From Chloropicon primus (taxonomy: Eukaryota; Chlorophyta; Chloropicophyceae; Chloropicales; Chloropicaceae): a stretch of 64,000 nucleotides of DNA. Location: assembly GCA_023205875.1 (NCBI GenBank), contig CP060769.1, forward strand, positions 434,001 to 498,000, in the 5' to 3' direction. Below the pieces are notes generated by a model, which was not told where the DNA came from, ran no database searches, and saw only the letters and a program-made list of their open reading frames with translations. Position numbers and translations under genes: made by a program. Position 1 is the first letter of the stretch, and each line of letters starts with the position of its first letter. Below, piece by piece: positions 29,094 through 40,722 of the stretch.

Positions 29094-32000
29094 ATGATCA
29101 CGGCGGCCGTCAGGAGTACTACGTCCTGCGCGGCGAGACTTCAGGGTAACAAAGCAACTTTCGCCACAAGAAAGGCAACAACGTCATCAAAATCAAGATC
29201 ATCAACAACAACAAACACCAAGACACCTACGATGATGTTGACCAAGTTGTGGAGAAGCGTCGTGGGTAATGGAGCGTGCAGGGCCAGGCACACGCTCCGA
29301 GCTTACAACGGGACCAACAAGGCGGCCTTCTCCGTCGCATCGCCGGATAAGGTCGATGTCCAGGTGAGTCTTCGCCTCTCAACCTCGTCGATCAGCCATT
29401 ACAACACCACGAGTTCACGACGCCCATGCAGTGGGAGCGCTCACTCAGTGATTCATTCAGCCAGTCATTCATTCATTCAATCATGCAGTCCGTCCATTGT
29501 TTCTTTCGAGCAAGAGGCAACGCATGCAATCTAGCACCCTTCCTCTTGTCTCCAAACTAACACCCTTCTTCTCCTGCTGCTCCTGCCGCTGCTGCTTCTG
29601 TTGCTGTGAAGATCCCTGTGGCTGTGAGTCCAGAGGTTGCCAAGAAGCATGGGTTCGAGGTGATCAAGGAGGAATTCGTCAAGGAGTACGGCTCGAACTG
29701 TGTGCTGTATCGTCACACTGGAACAGGAGCAGAGCTCATGTCCGTGCATAGCGCCGACGAGAACAAGACCTTTGGTGCCGTGTTCAGGACGCCGGTGGAG
29801 GACTCGACGGGGGTGCCTCACATTCTGGAGCACTCGGTGCTGTGCGGGTCGAGGAAGTACCCGATCAAGGAGCCCTTCGTGGAGCTCATGAAATCGAGTT
29901 TGAACACGTTCCTCAACGCGTTCACTTACCCGGACAGGACGTGCTACCCGGTGGCCTCCTGCAACACGAGGGACTTTTACAATCTCGTGGACGTTTACCT
30001 GGATGCGGTGTTCTACCCAAGGTGCGCGGAGAAGTCCAACCCAGAGAACGTGAAGATCTTCGAGCAGGAAGGTTGGCATCACGAGCTTGATTCGCCAGAC
30101 CCTTCGCAGCTTCAGTACAAGGGCGTCGTCTTTAATGAGATGAAGGGAGTGTACTCGTCCCCGGACTCGGTCTTGGGGAGGGTCTGCCAGCAGGCTCTGT
30201 TCCCTGAGATCACGTACGGCGTGGACTCGGGGGGAGATCCAAGGTACATCACTGACTTGACCTACGAGCAGTTCTGTGATTTTCACTCGGATTTTTATCA
30301 CCCAAGCAACACGAGGTTCTGGTTTTACGGCGACGATGACCCAGAGACCAGGTTGGAGATCTTGTCCAACTACCTGAAAGACTTCGAGGCCAACCAGGCC
30401 GGCGTGGAGAAGTCCAGAGTCCTCACCCAGAAGAAATTCACGGAGCCACGTACCGTGACGGATTACTACGCCGTGAGCGAGAGCGAAGATCCGAGCCAAG
30501 CTGGCCAGCAGAAGGCCTACGTGAATGTCAACTGGGTTCTGGAGGATGATGTCTTCGATCTGGAGACCCAGCTGGCGTTTGGGTTCCTCGATTTCATTCT
30601 GTTGGGAACGAGTGGATCGCCACTGAGGAAGGCCTTGATCGACTCTGGCTTGGGGGAGGCCGTCTGCGGCGGTGGCCTTGAAGATGAGCTCAGACAACCA
30701 ACCTTTTCCATCGGCTTGAAGGGCGTGGAGTCGAGCTCGGAGGAGAACCTGAAGAAGGTGGAGACCCTGGTTCTTGAGACCTTGGAGAGCCTGGCAGAGA
30801 AGGGGTTCAGCGACTCTTCCATTGAGGCTGCCTTGAATACCATTGAGTTTTCCCTCAGGGAGAACAACACCGGGAGTTTCCCGAGGGGACTGTCTCTCAT
30901 GCTGAGGTCGATGCAGGCGTGGATCTACGACAAGGACCCACTGGAGCCTTTGAAGTGGGAGGACCAGCTCGAGGGCTTCAAGGCTAAGCTCAAGGAGCAA
31001 ACGCCTACCAAACTTTTCGGCGACTTGATCAGAAAGTACTTGATCGACAATCCTCACAGGGTCACGGTGAACTTGCTTCCCAACACTACCCTGCAAGCGG
31101 AGCTTGACGGGGAGGAGCAGGGTAAGCTTGACGAGCTGAGGAAGGGCATGACGGACGAGGACATGCAGGAGCTGATGAGGAAGACGCAGGAGTTGAAGAC
31201 TCACCAGGAGACACCAGACCCTGCGGAGGCCCTCAAGTGCATTCCTACTCTCGATCTTGCTGACATCCCAAAGGAGTCTCAAGAGATCCCATCCTCGCTC
31301 AGGGAGCTCACGTCAGGAGGGGAGAAGGTCGATATCCTGTCTCACGACATCTTCACAAACGACGTCGTCTACGCTGAGTTTGCCTTCGACATGAGCTCTG
31401 TTCCAAAGCATCTTCTGTACCTCATTCCTCTCTTCTGCAGGTGCCTGACGGAGATGGGAACAACAAAGGAGGACTTTGTTGAGCTCACGGAGAGAATTGG
31501 CAGGAAGACCGGGGGCCTCTCTGCTTACTCTTTCACCTCTGCCTTGAAGGACGAGGACAAGCCTAGCGCTTACATCATTGTTAGGGGTAAGTCGACGAAG
31601 GACAAGTTTGGCGACTACTGTGAGATTGTCGAGGACATCATCCAAAACGTCGAGCTGGACAACAAGGAGAGGTTCAAGCAGATGGTCCTGGAAACCATTG
31701 CGGGCCAGGAAGCTGCTATGGTTGGAAGGGGGCACACGTATGCGATTGGGAGATTGCATGCTCAGAGAGACACGGCGAGTGCTGCGGGCGAGTACATGGG
31801 CGGTGTGGCCAACTACCATGCCATGAAGGGTCTCGCAGAGAAGCTGGATGCCGATTGGGACCAGGTGCACAACGATCTCAAGCTCCTCAAGAACGCCATC
31901 TTCAAGAAGAAGGGGATGCTTGTGAACTTGACAGCGGATGAGAAGACGCTCACGTCCATCGACAAGGATGTGGCTGGGTTCGTGGACTCTCTTCCAGATG

Positions 32001-32671
32001 TGGGTCAGGCACCCTCGGATCAGGGCTCCCTGTTGTGGTACGAGGGCAAGGATTCCGGCCTGCTTCTGCCAAAGCAGAACGAGCTTTTGGTCGTCCCTAC
32101 CCAAGTCAACTACGTCGGAAAGTGCACGAACATGTACAAGGACACGCCTTACAAGCAGCACGGCAGCTCTGTTGTGATCAGCAAGTACCTCTCCACCACC
32201 TGGCTGTGGGACAGAGTTCGCGTGGTTGGCGGCGCCTACGGCGGCTTCTGTTCCTTTGACAACACCTCTGGGCACTTTTCTTTCATGTCCTACAGGGACC
32301 CAAACCTGTCGAAGACCATCGACAACTACGACGGGAGCACGAACTTCTTGAAGGAGCTCACCTTGGACAAGGACGAGCTTACCAAGAGCATCATCGCCAC
32401 GATGGGGGACATCGATTCCTACCAGCTTCCGGACAGCAAGGGGTACACTGCGTTCATGAGGCACCTCCTCAAGGTAACGGACGAGGAGAGGCAGCAGAGG
32501 AGGGACGAGATCCTCTCCACCAAGCTGCAGGATTTCAAGGACTTTGGCGATGCCCTCCAGTCGGCTTTGGAGGCGAACTCCCAGGTGTGCGCCGTGACGA
32601 GCAAGGACATGGCGAAGCAGGCGGAGGAGGAGAGGAAGGATCTCGGTTTCGTCACGAGTCAGGTGCTGTGA
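29094..32671 (+). CDS. PREP: Presequence protease PreP (M16C metallopeptidase)
   Basis: Exon 1 (29094-29363) and exon 2 (29612-32671), joined in phase 0 across 248 nt, give 1109 residues. Exon 1 is a ~90-residue Thr/Ser/Arg-rich targeting leader, suitable for mitochondria or plastids or both. The inverted zinc motif H-I-L-E-H (residues 160-164) sits in V-P-H-I-L-E-H-S-V-L-C-G-S-R-K-Y-P, with the distal Glu expected in the following N-T-F-L-N-A helix region. The two M16 halves are joined by a helical hinge, and the C-terminal half has R-V-V-G-G-A-Y-G-G. PreP degrades cleaved presequences and other unstructured peptides of up to about 65 residues in the organelle matrix. Length and motif order match plant PreP. 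Confidence 0.96.
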
Positions 32672-32832
32672 GGAGGAGGAGGACCTTCTGCTCCACACGC
32701 ACGCACACAAACAAAAATCATTTCAAACGATGAATCCACAAGTACAAAAACTGTTAGAGACCTTAGCCCACAGCTCGTTTTTCTTTTCTTTTACAATGGG
32801 GGTGGTGCGGCCCACCTATGGTTCGCGCGCGC
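32672..32832. other. Convergent spacer
   Basis: A short 3' region shared by PreP and the DNL gene. Nothing else is seen. Confidence 0.5.
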
Positions 32833-33630
32833 CTAGTTCCACAGGTGCCTCGGGGGATCCTTCTCGTCCTCCTCGCGCATCTCCTTCTCCTTCTTCTTCT
32901 TCTTGCCCTTTGGTAGTGGCTTTTGGAGCAAATCAAAGACACCGAGGTTATCCACGAGCTGGTGCTTCACTCCGCACCCGTCGCACCGGATCACGATGGC
33001 CCCGTTCTCCCACGCGTGCGGGTTGATGAGCTTGGTCATTCGAGTCAAGCAGAGCTTGCAGGTGAACGAGAGCTGCTTCGTCCTTCGCTTGGAAAAGTTG
33101 AATCCGGGGGAGGCGCTGCTCGAAGAAGGCTCGTCCTCCTCGACCCAATCCGGCGGCCGCCAGAGCGCGGGGAGGTTCCCGCTCTCCGCCTGCGAGAGGA
33201 GGTACTGCGTGACACGGCTGTCGCTCAGAGAGTGCCCGCTCAACAAGTCGTACTGCTCCTCGCTGGCCAGGCCGTCCTCCTCCTCCTCCATGAGTTCCCC
33301 CACCTTGTGCAGGTGGGCCTCGTAGCGGTACATCACAAACCCGGGTCCCTGGACCTGCTGCTCCGAGAAGAACGAGTAGAAGCTCGGCTCGCCCGCTGCC
33401 TCAACTTCTCCACGGCTGCTCTTCGAGACCCAGTCAAAGCCCAAGTCCAAACCCGGGACGATGACGTGGTGGTCCTCCTCGTCCCTCTTCTCCCCCCTCA
33501 CGCCGTCACCCTCTCCCTCGCTGCAGCGGCAAGCCCTCGCCCTCCTCGATCCTCCGGTCCTTTGCCCTCCCTCTCTCCAACCCACGAGAGGCCCTTGCCC
33601 TCGCGCCACGCTCCAGCACCCGTTGGCCAT
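32833..33630 (-). CDS. DNL-type zinc-finger protein (ZIM17/HEP1-like Hsp70 escort)
   Basis: A single-exon 265-residue protein. The C-terminal third is a DNL zinc finger: F-T-C-K-L-C-L-T-R-M-T-K, then I-V-I-R-C-D-G-C-G-V-K-H-Q-L-V-D-N-L-G-V-F. The two CxxC pairs and the D-N-L signature are all present. DNL proteins keep organellar Hsp70 (mtHsp70, or cpHsp70 in algae) soluble. The long N-terminal part begins with an Arg/Gly/Ser-rich stretch that could be a targeting peptide, followed by an acidic region with no known domain. The first in-frame ATG (33630) is used. The frame is open upstream and a leader acceptor is near 33661. The highly basic tail after the finger (K-K-K-K-K-E-K) is unusual. 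Confidence 0.88.
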   Translation of the reverse strand: MANGCWSVARGQGPLVGWREGGQRTGGSRRARACRCSEGEGDGVRGEKRDEEDHHVIVPGLDLGFDWVSKSSRGEVEAAGEPSFYSFFSEQQVQGPGFVMYRYEAHLHKVGELMEEEEDGLASEEQYDLLSGHSLSDSRVTQYLLSQAESGNLPALWRPPDWVEEDEPSSSSASPGFNFSKRRTKQLSFTCKLCLTRMTKLINPHAWENGAIVIRCDGCGVKHQLVDNLGVFDLLQKPLPKGKKKKKEKEMREEDEKDPPRHLWN

Positions 33631-33680
33631 CCTCCTCCCACCCTTCAAAGGATTGCGATGCTGAGCGATGCAAAAACGAC

Positions 33681-33815
33681 ACGAGCGTCGCACTCCGAGG
33701 GTCAAACGCGTCGAGTGAATGGTCGAACGAAAGATCGCGAGACGTATGATCGTTCTATCTGGGCGTTACACCTCAAGAAGCGACGTAATCGTCCCAAAAG
33801 TCCAACCGAAACCTC
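33681..33815 (-). repeat. 135-bp duplicated leader module, copy 1
   Basis: About 94% identical to copy 2, which begins 181 bp further right. It contains the leader motif and, on the minus strand, the AG|GTGTAACGCC junction at 33772/33771. Confidence 0.9.
33722..33744 (-). promoter_or_regulatory. Recurrent leader motif, DNL copy 1
   Basis: The minus-strand core is CGTCTCGCGATCTTTCG, then TTCGACC. Confidence 0.6.
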
Positions 33816-33952
33816 AACACTCCACCACCTGTCACCGAGTAATCCCAAGTGTAATCCCTCAACGAGCGTGGCACTCCGAGGGTCAAACGCGTCGAGTGAA
33901 TGGTCGAACGAAAGATCACGAGACGTATGATCGTTCTATCCGGGCGTTACAC
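33772..33952 (-). other. Possible 181-nt leader intron bounded by AG|GT at both ends
   Basis: On the minus strand the segment starts GTGTAACGCC at 33952 directly after CGAG, and ends CTTGAG at 33772 directly before another GTGTAACGCC. The donors are non-canonical (GTGTAA), so splicing is uncertain. Confidence 0.35.
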
Positions 33953-33996
33953 CTCGAGTAGCGACGTAACCGTCCCAAAAGTCCAACCGAAACCTC
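33862..33996 (-). repeat. 135-bp duplicated leader module, copy 2
   Basis: Direct repeat of 33681-33815 with about eight substitutions and no indels noticed. Confidence 0.9.
33903..33925 (-). promoter_or_regulatory. Recurrent leader motif, DNL copy 2
   Basis: The minus-strand core is CGTCTCGTGATCTTTCG, then TTCGACC, 181 bp from copy 1. Confidence 0.6.
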
Positions 33997-34212
33997 GCCC
34001 CTTGGGAACACGTCCCGTGCCTGCTTTGCCTTTTGATTTGATTTGATTTTGGTGATCGGATCCCGGGATCCGAATTCAGCCGTCGTTTGAGATCAAAAAA
34101 CCGAATCGATCGATCGGGCGACGAAGTGATCGAGTGATCGAGTGATCGCGATCGATCCTGACGGGAGTCACGAGGCGTAAGAGGCAAGGATACCGCCACA
34201 GGAAGACGCTCC

Positions 34213-34240
34213 ATCTCCAGGGCTTTCGTTCGACCATTCC
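34213..34240 (+). promoter_or_regulatory. Recurrent leader motif, calcium-pump copy
   Basis: The plus-strand core CCAGGGCTTTCGTTCGACC shares the TTTCGTTCGACCATTC half with the two DNL copies, in opposite orientation. It therefore points towards the calcium-pump gene. Confidence 0.55.
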
Positions 34241-34582
34241 ATTCCCTCTGCTTTGTTCTCGTAAGTGTGAGGTGAGGTCGATCCATTCTTTCCATTCCAT
34301 TTCATTCCATTCCCACGACGACGTGGTTGATCGAACCCGGGAGAGGAAAAGGTGCGTGGTCAGTCCTCCCTCGCCGGGTGGCGCGCGAGGCGTAACGTAA
34401 CGTAACGTAACGCTCGCCGACCCGGAAGCATGCGAGGAAGCGTTACGAAGGTCTCTGACCGCGTTTTTTTTTTTTCCTTTTCTTTCTCTTGGGTGTGGCT
34501 TCATGATCCTTGGTCCTTCCTGCTCGTGTCGATGACTCGTGGGCGTTTGCTTTTGTTTGCTAGGTTTTTTTGATCGGAGGTG

Positions 34583-37500
34583 ATGGTGAAGGAGGCAGGG
34601 AAGGTCCCTGCTGCTGCGTGGGAATGCGACGAGGAGACGGTCGTGTTGGCGTACCTGAACGAGGACCGGAAGGGGGGCTTGCTCCACGCCAAGGAGGCTT
34701 TGGCCCAAGGGTTGAGCTCGGACCAGGTCAGGGAGAGGAGGGAAAAGCATGGACTGAATGAGTTGGAGAAGCCGCCATCAACACCGATCTGGAAGCTGGT
34801 TCTGGAGCAGTTCGATGACACGCTCGTCAAGGTTCTCTTGGTTGCCGCTATCGTGAGCTTCGTCCTCGCGATAAGTGAGGAGCTGGAGGCGATAAAGGAG
34901 GTCCACCCGGACGCGAACATTTGGAGCTTGCTCTCGATGGACTCCCTGAAAGCCTTCGTGGAGCCTGGGGTCATCGTCCTCATCCTTCTCCTGAACGCGA
35001 TCGTCGGCGTGTGGCAGGAGTCGAACGCGGAGAAGGCCTTGGAGGCCTTGCAGGAGCTGAACGACGCGTCCTGCCAGTGCCTGAGGGACGGCAGCTGGGT
35101 GGGCGACCTTCCCGCCAAGGAGCTCGTGCCCGGGGATGTCATCAAGCTCGGCGCGGGGGACAAGGTGCCGGCGGACGGGAGAATGGTCGTGCTCTCGACT
35201 CAGACGATCAGGCTTGACCAGGCCTCCCTCACTGGGGAGTCCGTCCCGGTGGAGAAGGTCACCGAGGCCCTGCCCAGTCACAAGGGGGGCGGGGACCTGG
35301 ACATCCAGAGCAAGGTGAACATGCTCTTCGCGGGAACTTCGGTGTCGAACGGCGGCTGCATCATGGTCGCCACGGGAACGGGGAAGGATACAGAGATCGG
35401 AAAGACGCACGAGCTCATCGTCGATGCCCAGGACGAGCAGGAGGACACGCCCTTGAAGAGGAAACTGGATGACTTTGGTGACGCGCTCAGCAAAATCATT
35501 GGAGTGATCTGCCTGATCGTCTGGGCGATCAACTACAAGCATTTCCTGGCCTTTCGCGTCGCTGGGAAAGGGGAGACGCTGGCGATCTCCCCCGACAAGA
35601 CGTCCTTCAGCCTGGATTTGCTGGGAACGGGAAGCTCTCTGTGGATCGAGTTCGACCTTTACAAGTGCACGTACTACTTCAAGATTGCAGTCGCCCTCGC
35701 AGTCGCGGCGATTCCTGAGGGGCTTCCTGCAGTGATCACCACCTGCCTCGCCCTCGGTACGAGGAAAATGGCGAAGCAGAAGGCCATCGTTAGGAAGCTC
35801 CCATCGGTGGAGACGCTCGGGTGCACCTCTGTCATCTGTTCTGACAAGACCGGGACGCTCACGAGCAACCAGATGTCCTGCGTCGAAGTTGTTGCCGCAG
35901 GGACGAAGAGGGGATCCCTTCTCGAGAGGTGCCAGGTCAGTGGCCATACCTACGACCCCAAGGTAGGCAAAATTTTGGGATTGAGCAGGCTGAACGAGTC
36001 ATGGGAATGCCTCATGAGAGTGTGCGCGCTTTGCAACGAAGCAAGCGTGGAGGAAGTGGAAGAGGAGTCCAATGCCACCTCCTACAAGGCAGTGGGCTCG
36101 CCAACGGAGGCGGCTATGAAGGTCCTCGCGGAGAAGATTGGAGCGCTTTCCTCCAGCGCCAGGCCGGGCTCTGGCAAGGTTCTCCCCTACAGCGAAGCCA
36201 TTTTGGAGAGCTACGACAGGCGGGCCATCTTGGAGTTCAACAGGGACAGGAAGAGCATGAGCGTGCTTGTCGCGGACAAGCAATCCAAAGCGAGGAAGCA
36301 CAAGAATGAGCTGATGGTGAAGGGGGCCCCGGAATCGGTGCTCGAGCGCTGCACACACTTCATGAACGCAGATGGAAGCAAAGTTTTGCTGACGAAGAGC
36401 ATGAGAAGCGAAATCAGCGAAGTGATCCAGGACATGTCCATGAAGGCTTTGAGGTGCCTCGCGGTAGCAGTGAAAGACGATCCAAGGGCGCTTGGAGAAC
36501 TTTCGAGCTACGACGGAAGCTCTGGCCATCCCGCTCACAAGCTCTTGAAAAACATCGGCGGTTACAGTGAGCTCGAGAGCAAGCTTTGCTTTGTTGGCCT
36601 GGCCGGGCTTCAGGACCCTCCAAGGCCGGAGGTCAAGGAATCCATCGCGAGCTGCCAGGATGCCGGCGTCAGAGTGATTGTGATCACCGGAGACAACAAG
36701 CTGACGGCGGAAAGCATTTGCAAGAACATTGGAATTTTCGAGGAGGGGGATGACCTCAATGACAGGTCTTTCACGTGCTCCGACTTTTTCTCGTCGAGGG
36801 TGTCCGCGGCGAAGAGGCTGAGCATCCTCAAGAAGAGTGCCGATGCCAAGGCGGGCGGGCTGCTCTTCAGTCGCGCAGAGCCAAAGCACAAGCAAGATAT
36901 TATTCGCCTTCTGAAGGCAGATGGAAGCGATGTCATTGCCATGACAGGAGATGGGGTGAACGACGCACCTGCTCTCGCCCTGGCGGACATTGGTATCGCA
37001 ATGGGTATTGCTGGAACAGAGGTTGCCAAGGAGGCGAGTGACATGGTGCTCGCCGATGACAACTTCTCCACCATTGTCAGTGCTGTGAGGGAGGGAAGGG
37101 CTATTTACAACAACATGAAAGCTTTCATTAGGTACATGATAAGCAGCAACGTGGGCGAGGTGGCCTCTATCTTCATCACTGCTGCCCTTGGCCTTCCGGA
37201 AGGGTTGATTCCCGTTCAGCTCTTGTGGGTAAACCTTGTGACGGATGGCCCACCTGCGACAGCTCTGGGCTTCAACCCTCCTGACCCTGACGTCATGACG
37301 AAGAAGCCCAGATCGAACCAGGACGGCCTCATCACGCCGTGGGTCCTCTTTAGGTACATGGTAGTCGGCTTGTACGTCGGAATTGCGACCGTGGGCATTT
37401 TTGCGGTGTGGTATACCCAAACGTCCTTCTTGGGTATCGACCTCTCTGAAGATGGCCATACTCCAATCACCTTCCACCAGCTCAGCCACTGGCAGAGCTG

Positions 37501-37954
37501 CGACACGTGGGACCGCAGCACCTTCAAATTCACGGACTACACCGCCGGGGACCAAGTTTACAGGATAAGCCAAGATGGGAATCCTTGCGACTACTTTTCT
37601 GCCACAGGGAAGGCGAAAGCGAGCACTCTGTCCTTGACGGTGCTTGTTGCGATCGAGATGTTCAACGCCTTCAATGCTTTGAGCGAAGACATGTCGATCT
37701 TGACTGTTCCCCCTTACGTCAATCCGTACTTGATCATCGCAGCTGCTCTGAGTTTTGCTCTCCACTGCTTTATTTTGTACACGCCGAGCATGAACCAAAT
37801 CTTCGAGATCACTCCTCTCAGTTGGAACGAGTGGTTGCTGGTGCTGGCCTTTTCCCTGCCGGTCATCTTGATCGACGAGGTCTTGAAGTTTTTCGGAAGG
37901 CAGCTGAACGAGAGGGAGAGACGTGCTCGGTCCAGCAAGAGCAAAATGGAATAG
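34583..37954 (+). CDS. P-type Ca2+-ATPase, type IIA (SERCA/ECA)
   Basis: A single-exon 1123-residue protein from the first ATG after a GTG. All P-type landmarks are present: T-L-T-G-E-S-V-P-V in the actuator domain, P-E-G-L-P-A in M4, the phosphorylation site C-S-D-K-T-G-T-L-T (Asp421), K-G-A-P-E for nucleotide binding, [11 protein letters not shown] in the hinge, and [17 protein letters not shown] in M6. These place it with SERCA and plant ECA pumps, which load Ca2+ (and Mn2+) into the ER or Golgi. It ends in KSKME, a KxKxx-type retrieval signal, which supports ER residence. No N-terminal calmodulin-binding extension is seen. Confidence 0.97.
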   Translation: MVKEAGKVPAAAWECDEETVVLAYLNEDRKGGLLHAKEALAQGLSSDQVRERREKHGLNELEKPPSTPIWKLVLEQFDDTLVKVLLVAAIVSFVLAISEELEAIKEVHPDANIWSLLSMDSLKAFVEPGVIVLILLLNAIVGVWQESNAEKALEALQELNDASCQCLRDGSWVGDLPAKELVPGDVIKLGAGDKVPADGRMVVLSTQTIRLDQASLTGESVPVEKVTEALPSHKGGGDLDIQSKVNMLFAGTSVSNGGCIMVATGTGKDTEIGKTHELIVDAQDEQEDTPLKRKLDDFGDALSKIIGVICLIVWAINYKHFLAFRVAGKGETLAISPDKTSFSLDLLGTGSSLWIEFDLYKCTYYFKIAVALAVAAIPEGLPAVITTCLALGTRKMAKQKAIVRKLPSVETLGCTSVICSDKTGTLTSNQMSCVEVVAAGTKRGSLLERCQVSGHTYDPKVGKILGLSRLNESWECLMRVCALCNEASVEEVEEESNATSYKAVGSPTEAAMKVLAEKIGALSSSARPGSGKVLPYSEAILESYDRRAILEFNRDRKSMSVLVADKQSKARKHKNELMVKGAPESVLERCTHFMNADGSKVLLTKSMRSEISEVIQDMSMKALRCLAVAVKDDPRALGELSSYDGSSGHPAHKLLKNIGGYSELESKLCFVGLAGLQDPPRPEVKESIASCQDAGVRVIVITGDNKLTAESICKNIGIFEEGDDLNDRSFTCSDFFSSRVSAAKRLSILKKSADAKAGGLLFSRAEPKHKQDIIRLLKADGSDVIAMTGDGVNDAPALALADIGIAMGIAGTEVAKEASDMVLADDNFSTIVSAVREGRAIYNNMKAFIRYMISSNVGEVASIFITAALGLPEGLIPVQLLWVNLVTDGPPATALGFNPPDPDVMTKKPRSNQDGLITPWVLFRYMVVGLYVGIATVGIFAVWYTQTSFLGIDLSEDGHTPITFHQLSHWQSCDTWDRSTFKFTDYTAGDQVYRISQDGNPCDYFSATGKAKASTLSLTVLVAIEMFNAFNALSEDMSILTVPPYVNPYLIIAAALSFALHCFILYTPSMNQIFEITPLSWNEWLLVLAFSLPVILIDEVLKFFGRQLNERERRARSSKSKME

Positions 37955-38031
37955 GGATAGAAATATTTTTAGGAACCTTGTTGTTGTATATTATTTACTT
38001 ATTAATTTTGGAAAAGGCAGCTTTTCAAAGT
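37955..38031. other. Convergent spacer
   Basis: A 77-bp AT-rich spacer shared by two 3' ends. Confidence 0.5.
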
Positions 38032-40155
38032 TTACGGCATTCGCTGCTGGGCTCGAACGACGTTTTGCCTCCCCGTGAGGAGACCCTCGATCCATTTGGG
38101 CACTTCCTGTGACATGGTGGACAGGAATGGATGCTGCCCGTCCCTGGAAATCGGGCTCTTGGTGCGCTCGATGCCTTGCAGAACATCGTTTGCGCTCACT
38201 TGAGGAGCACTCCGCCTTGTCGCCATCAAGACAGCCTCGTTGACCACGTTCGCTATATCTGCTCCCGAGCAGCCGCCCGTGCCCGCAGCAATGAGTTCTG
38301 CGTAGTAGACCTCCAGCTTTCTTTGATCTCTCGTGGCCCCCAGCGGCTGGAGAGGCATGTCCCTCAGGTAGACCAAAGCGATGTCTTTCCTTCCCTTCTC
38401 ATCTGGCAGCGAGATTTTCACTTTTCTGGACAGTCTCCCCGGGCGAAGGAGGGCATCATCAAGCACTTCGGGTCGATTCGTCGCGCAGATCAGCAGAACA
38501 TTTGGGCCCACCTCCTCGCCATCCTTAGCGCTCTCATTGAAGCCATCCAACTCTGTCAGCAACTGGTTCAAGGTTTGATCTCTCTCTTCGTTGAACCCAG
38601 CTCCCCTCTTTCCTCCCACCGCGTCGATCTCATCGATGAAGACAATGCTGGGAGAGCTCAGCCGCGCCTGCTTGAAGAGGTCCCTCACCCTTGCGGCTCC
38701 TCTTCCCACGAAGAGCTCCACGAACTCGCTCGCGCTGCAGGCAAAGAACGGGACACTCGCCTCTCCCGCTACCGCCTTGGCGAGGAGGGTCTTGCCGGTA
38801 CCTGGTGGTCCACTCAGCAGAACCCCTCTCGGCATCTTAATGAAGTCCTTGAGCGTAACGTTCTCAGCCACTCCTCCAAGCGCTTGTGAGGGGCTGCCCA
38901 GAGCCTGCCCAACCTTCGAATGAACTTCCCTGGACTCCAGCTCGCTAGGTTTGTCCGTCGTGGTTCCTCTCAACTTGTTCCAAATCGCCCCGAAAAGCCG
39001 GAAAACATTCAGACTCCCCAAGAACGCTGTTGCATACTTGCTCCGCCCTCTCCTCGACTGCACCTTTCTCAAGTCAGCCATTTGCCTTTGCTTCCAATTC
39101 AAAAAGTCGACGATCTCCTGGAGCTCCTCAATCGCGTAGTCTGCGCCGGCCACATCCTTGAAGGTGACTTCTGGAACCCTCTGGTTTGAGCCAGACCCCT
39201 TGCCCTTCTTCCCCCCCAGGTTTCTCCTCTTTGTTGTGTTCGATCGGCCCATCCCTTGCTGCTGCTGAATCTGCCGCCTGACAAACAGGAAAAGGGGAAC
39301 GAGTGGCAGCCAAAGCAGCAGGACTGTTGCCAGCACCTTCCCCACGGAGCCCGACACGGAATTCCTCGTGCCGAAAGCAACCTTCTTTTGAATCAAGAGG
39401 GGGAGCAAGGACGCGTCGCTAGGAACCCGCTTGGTGGAAAGCCACCTGCTCGCTCCGCTTTTCGAGACCTCGAAGTATATTTTTGGCGTATTCTCGTCGA
39501 ACTTCACGTTCTTGACTTTGCCACTCTTTACCGCGTGGTAGAACGTGCTGTACATGACCGAATCAACTTTCTTGCCCATTCTCCCCTTCTTGCCATCCTT
39601 GGAGGAGGCCTTCTTCCTCGAGCTCAGCTCCTTCACTTTCGACAGAGTCGCCGTGGACGTCTTGGCACCATAGTCCACGATGTGAGCCAGCTTCGAGCCC
39701 GCCTTCTTTCCGCAGGCCCCGAGAGCTTGCTTGCCGCCCTCCAAGCGGCCCTGCCAAGTGGCGTGCGTCGGGGTGGGAGCGTGAGACCCCGCGAGAGCGG
39801 GCCTCGCCCCGCACAGCGACACCGCGAACGCCTGCGAGCCAAATACGGCCACCGCCGCAGTCCTCCTTGCCAAACCCAGGAGCCACTTGCTAGAGGAGTC
39901 CGCTTCTCCTCCATCCCCCCTCAAGGGCAGCGAGGCATCCAACACCACCCCCTCCCTTTCCACGGCCTCCGCTCTCTGACTCTCCAAAGGACCTCCACAC
40001 CTCCTGTGCTCCCTTCCCGCTCGGCCTTGGCGTGAACTGGCAGCACAAGGGAGGACTCCGGCACCATTCCGCGTTCCCTCTCTCCTGACTCCCCTTTGGT
40101 GACCACTCCACCTGCTCACCCTCCTCCCCTCACCCTTCATCCTCATCCTCGCCAT
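38032..40155 (-). CDS. FtsH-like AAA ATPase lacking the protease domain (FtsHi-like)
   Basis: A single-exon 707-residue protein. It has a basic N-terminal leader, a hydrophobic patch ending A-R-P-A-L-A-G (thylakoid-transfer-like), an FtsH N-terminal region ([15 protein letters not shown]), and one membrane helix ([14 protein letters not shown]). The AAA module then begins [10 protein letters not shown]. Walker A is G-P-P-G-T-G-K-T, Walker B is I-V-F-I-D-E-I-D, and the second region of homology is [18 protein letters not shown]. It stops about 30 residues after the AAA lid. The M41 HExxH domain is therefore absent, not merely mutated. A ~75-residue insertion precedes Walker A. Plastid FtsHi proteins act as import motors or chaperones, and such a role is inferred. 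Confidence 0.88.
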   Translation of the reverse strand: MARMRMKGEGRRVSRWSGHQRGVRREGTRNGAGVLPCAASSRQGRAGREHRRCGGPLESQRAEAVEREGVVLDASLPLRGDGGEADSSSKWLLGLARRTAAVAVFGSQAFAVSLCGARPALAGSHAPTPTHATWQGRLEGGKQALGACGKKAGSKLAHIVDYGAKTSTATLSKVKELSSRKKASSKDGKKGRMGKKVDSVMYSTFYHAVKSGKVKNVKFDENTPKIYFEVSKSGASRWLSTKRVPSDASLLPLLIQKKVAFGTRNSVSGSVGKVLATVLLLWLPLVPLFLFVRRQIQQQQGMGRSNTTKRRNLGGKKGKGSGSNQRVPEVTFKDVAGADYAIEELQEIVDFLNWKQRQMADLRKVQSRRGRSKYATAFLGSLNVFRLFGAIWNKLRGTTTDKPSELESREVHSKVGQALGSPSQALGGVAENVTLKDFIKMPRGVLLSGPPGTGKTLLAKAVAGEASVPFFACSASEFVELFVGRGAARVRDLFKQARLSSPSIVFIDEIDAVGGKRGAGFNEERDQTLNQLLTELDGFNESAKDGEEVGPNVLLICATNRPEVLDDALLRPGRLSRKVKISLPDEKGRKDIALVYLRDMPLQPLGATRDQRKLEVYYAELIAAGTGGCSGADIANVVNEAVLMATRRSAPQVSANDVLQGIERTKSPISRDGQHPFLSTMSQEVPKWIEGLLTGRQNVVRAQQRMP

Positions 40156-40428
40156 CCCCTCCCCCTCCTCTCTCTCTCTCTCTCTCTCTCTGCAGACCAA
40201 TCTCCTCGCCGAGAGAATGGGAAAACGCTTCGAGCTCCACGAGGCAGAAAAAGAACGAGAGGCAACGAGGCAGATGCCGCGACCTCCGACGCCAGAGGTG
40301 AACCGCCTCTTCCTCACGCGATGAACCACCTCCTCGTGATTGAAAACAACGTCTGACCTTCTCCTCCTCCTCTTTCTCTCTCTCTCTTGCTTTCTTGGAG
40401 CGATGGATGGGTCGCCTGCTTCGACCAA

Positions 40429-40456
40429 AGTATCAATCGAAAGATCTCGAGACGAT
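40429..40456 (-). promoter_or_regulatory. Recurrent leader motif, FtsH-like gene copy
   Basis: The minus-strand core is CGTCTCGAGATCTTTCGA, then TTGATACTT. Confidence 0.6.
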
Positions 40457-40512
40457 CCTTGCGATGGTCCGGTCCTCCACTCCCCTCGACGCCTTCCGAC
40501 CTCCTCCTTCGC

Positions 40513-40543
<31 letters not shown>

Positions 40544-40696
40544 CTGCGCCGCTGGAGATCTCTCCTCCACAACTCTCTCTCTCTCTCTCTCTCTGTCTCT
40601 GTGTTTCTGTTCTGGAAGGAGACGTAACGCTTCTCGAGGCTGTAACGGCCGAGGAGGGTCGCAAAACGAGGAGAAGAGGACGCAGACGTGAAGCGC

Positions 40697-40722
40697 GTCT
40701 CTTGCTCTTTCCAAAGACCTGT
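40697..40722 (+). promoter_or_regulatory. Recurrent leader motif, pTAC5-like gene copy
   Basis: The core GTCTCTTGCTCTTTCCAAAG is followed by ACCTGTC. Confidence 0.6.

Larger units (their letters stand above)
33631..34582. other. Divergent region between the DNL gene and the calcium pump, with a duplicated leader module
   Basis: No gene is seen. It holds a 135-bp direct duplication (33681-33815, 33862-33996), TGATT pentamers (34035-34050), GATCGAGT repeats (34120-34150), CCATT pentamers (34285-34315) and a CGTAA pentamer tract (34391-34413). A possible leader donor of the calcium-pump gene is at 34261, with an acceptor at about 34562. Confidence 0.65.

Noticed and set aside
29531-31282. Long antisense open frame (over 580 codons) inside PreP
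   Set aside because: It mirrors the codon positions of the PreP exon, has no recognisable domain, and is explained by GC-rich third positions on the opposite strand. The same holds for long antisense frames under the MYB, GYF, calcium-pump and second PreP segments.
33681-33996. The 135-bp duplication as a transposon with terminal inverted repeats
   Set aside because: No terminal inverted repeats or target-site duplications could be seen at the copy ends. It reads better as a duplicated leader module.
34583-37954. Calcium pump as a plasma-membrane (type IIB) ATPase
   Set aside because: There is no autoinhibitory calmodulin-binding extension, and the motifs and the KSKME end fit the type IIA ER pumps.
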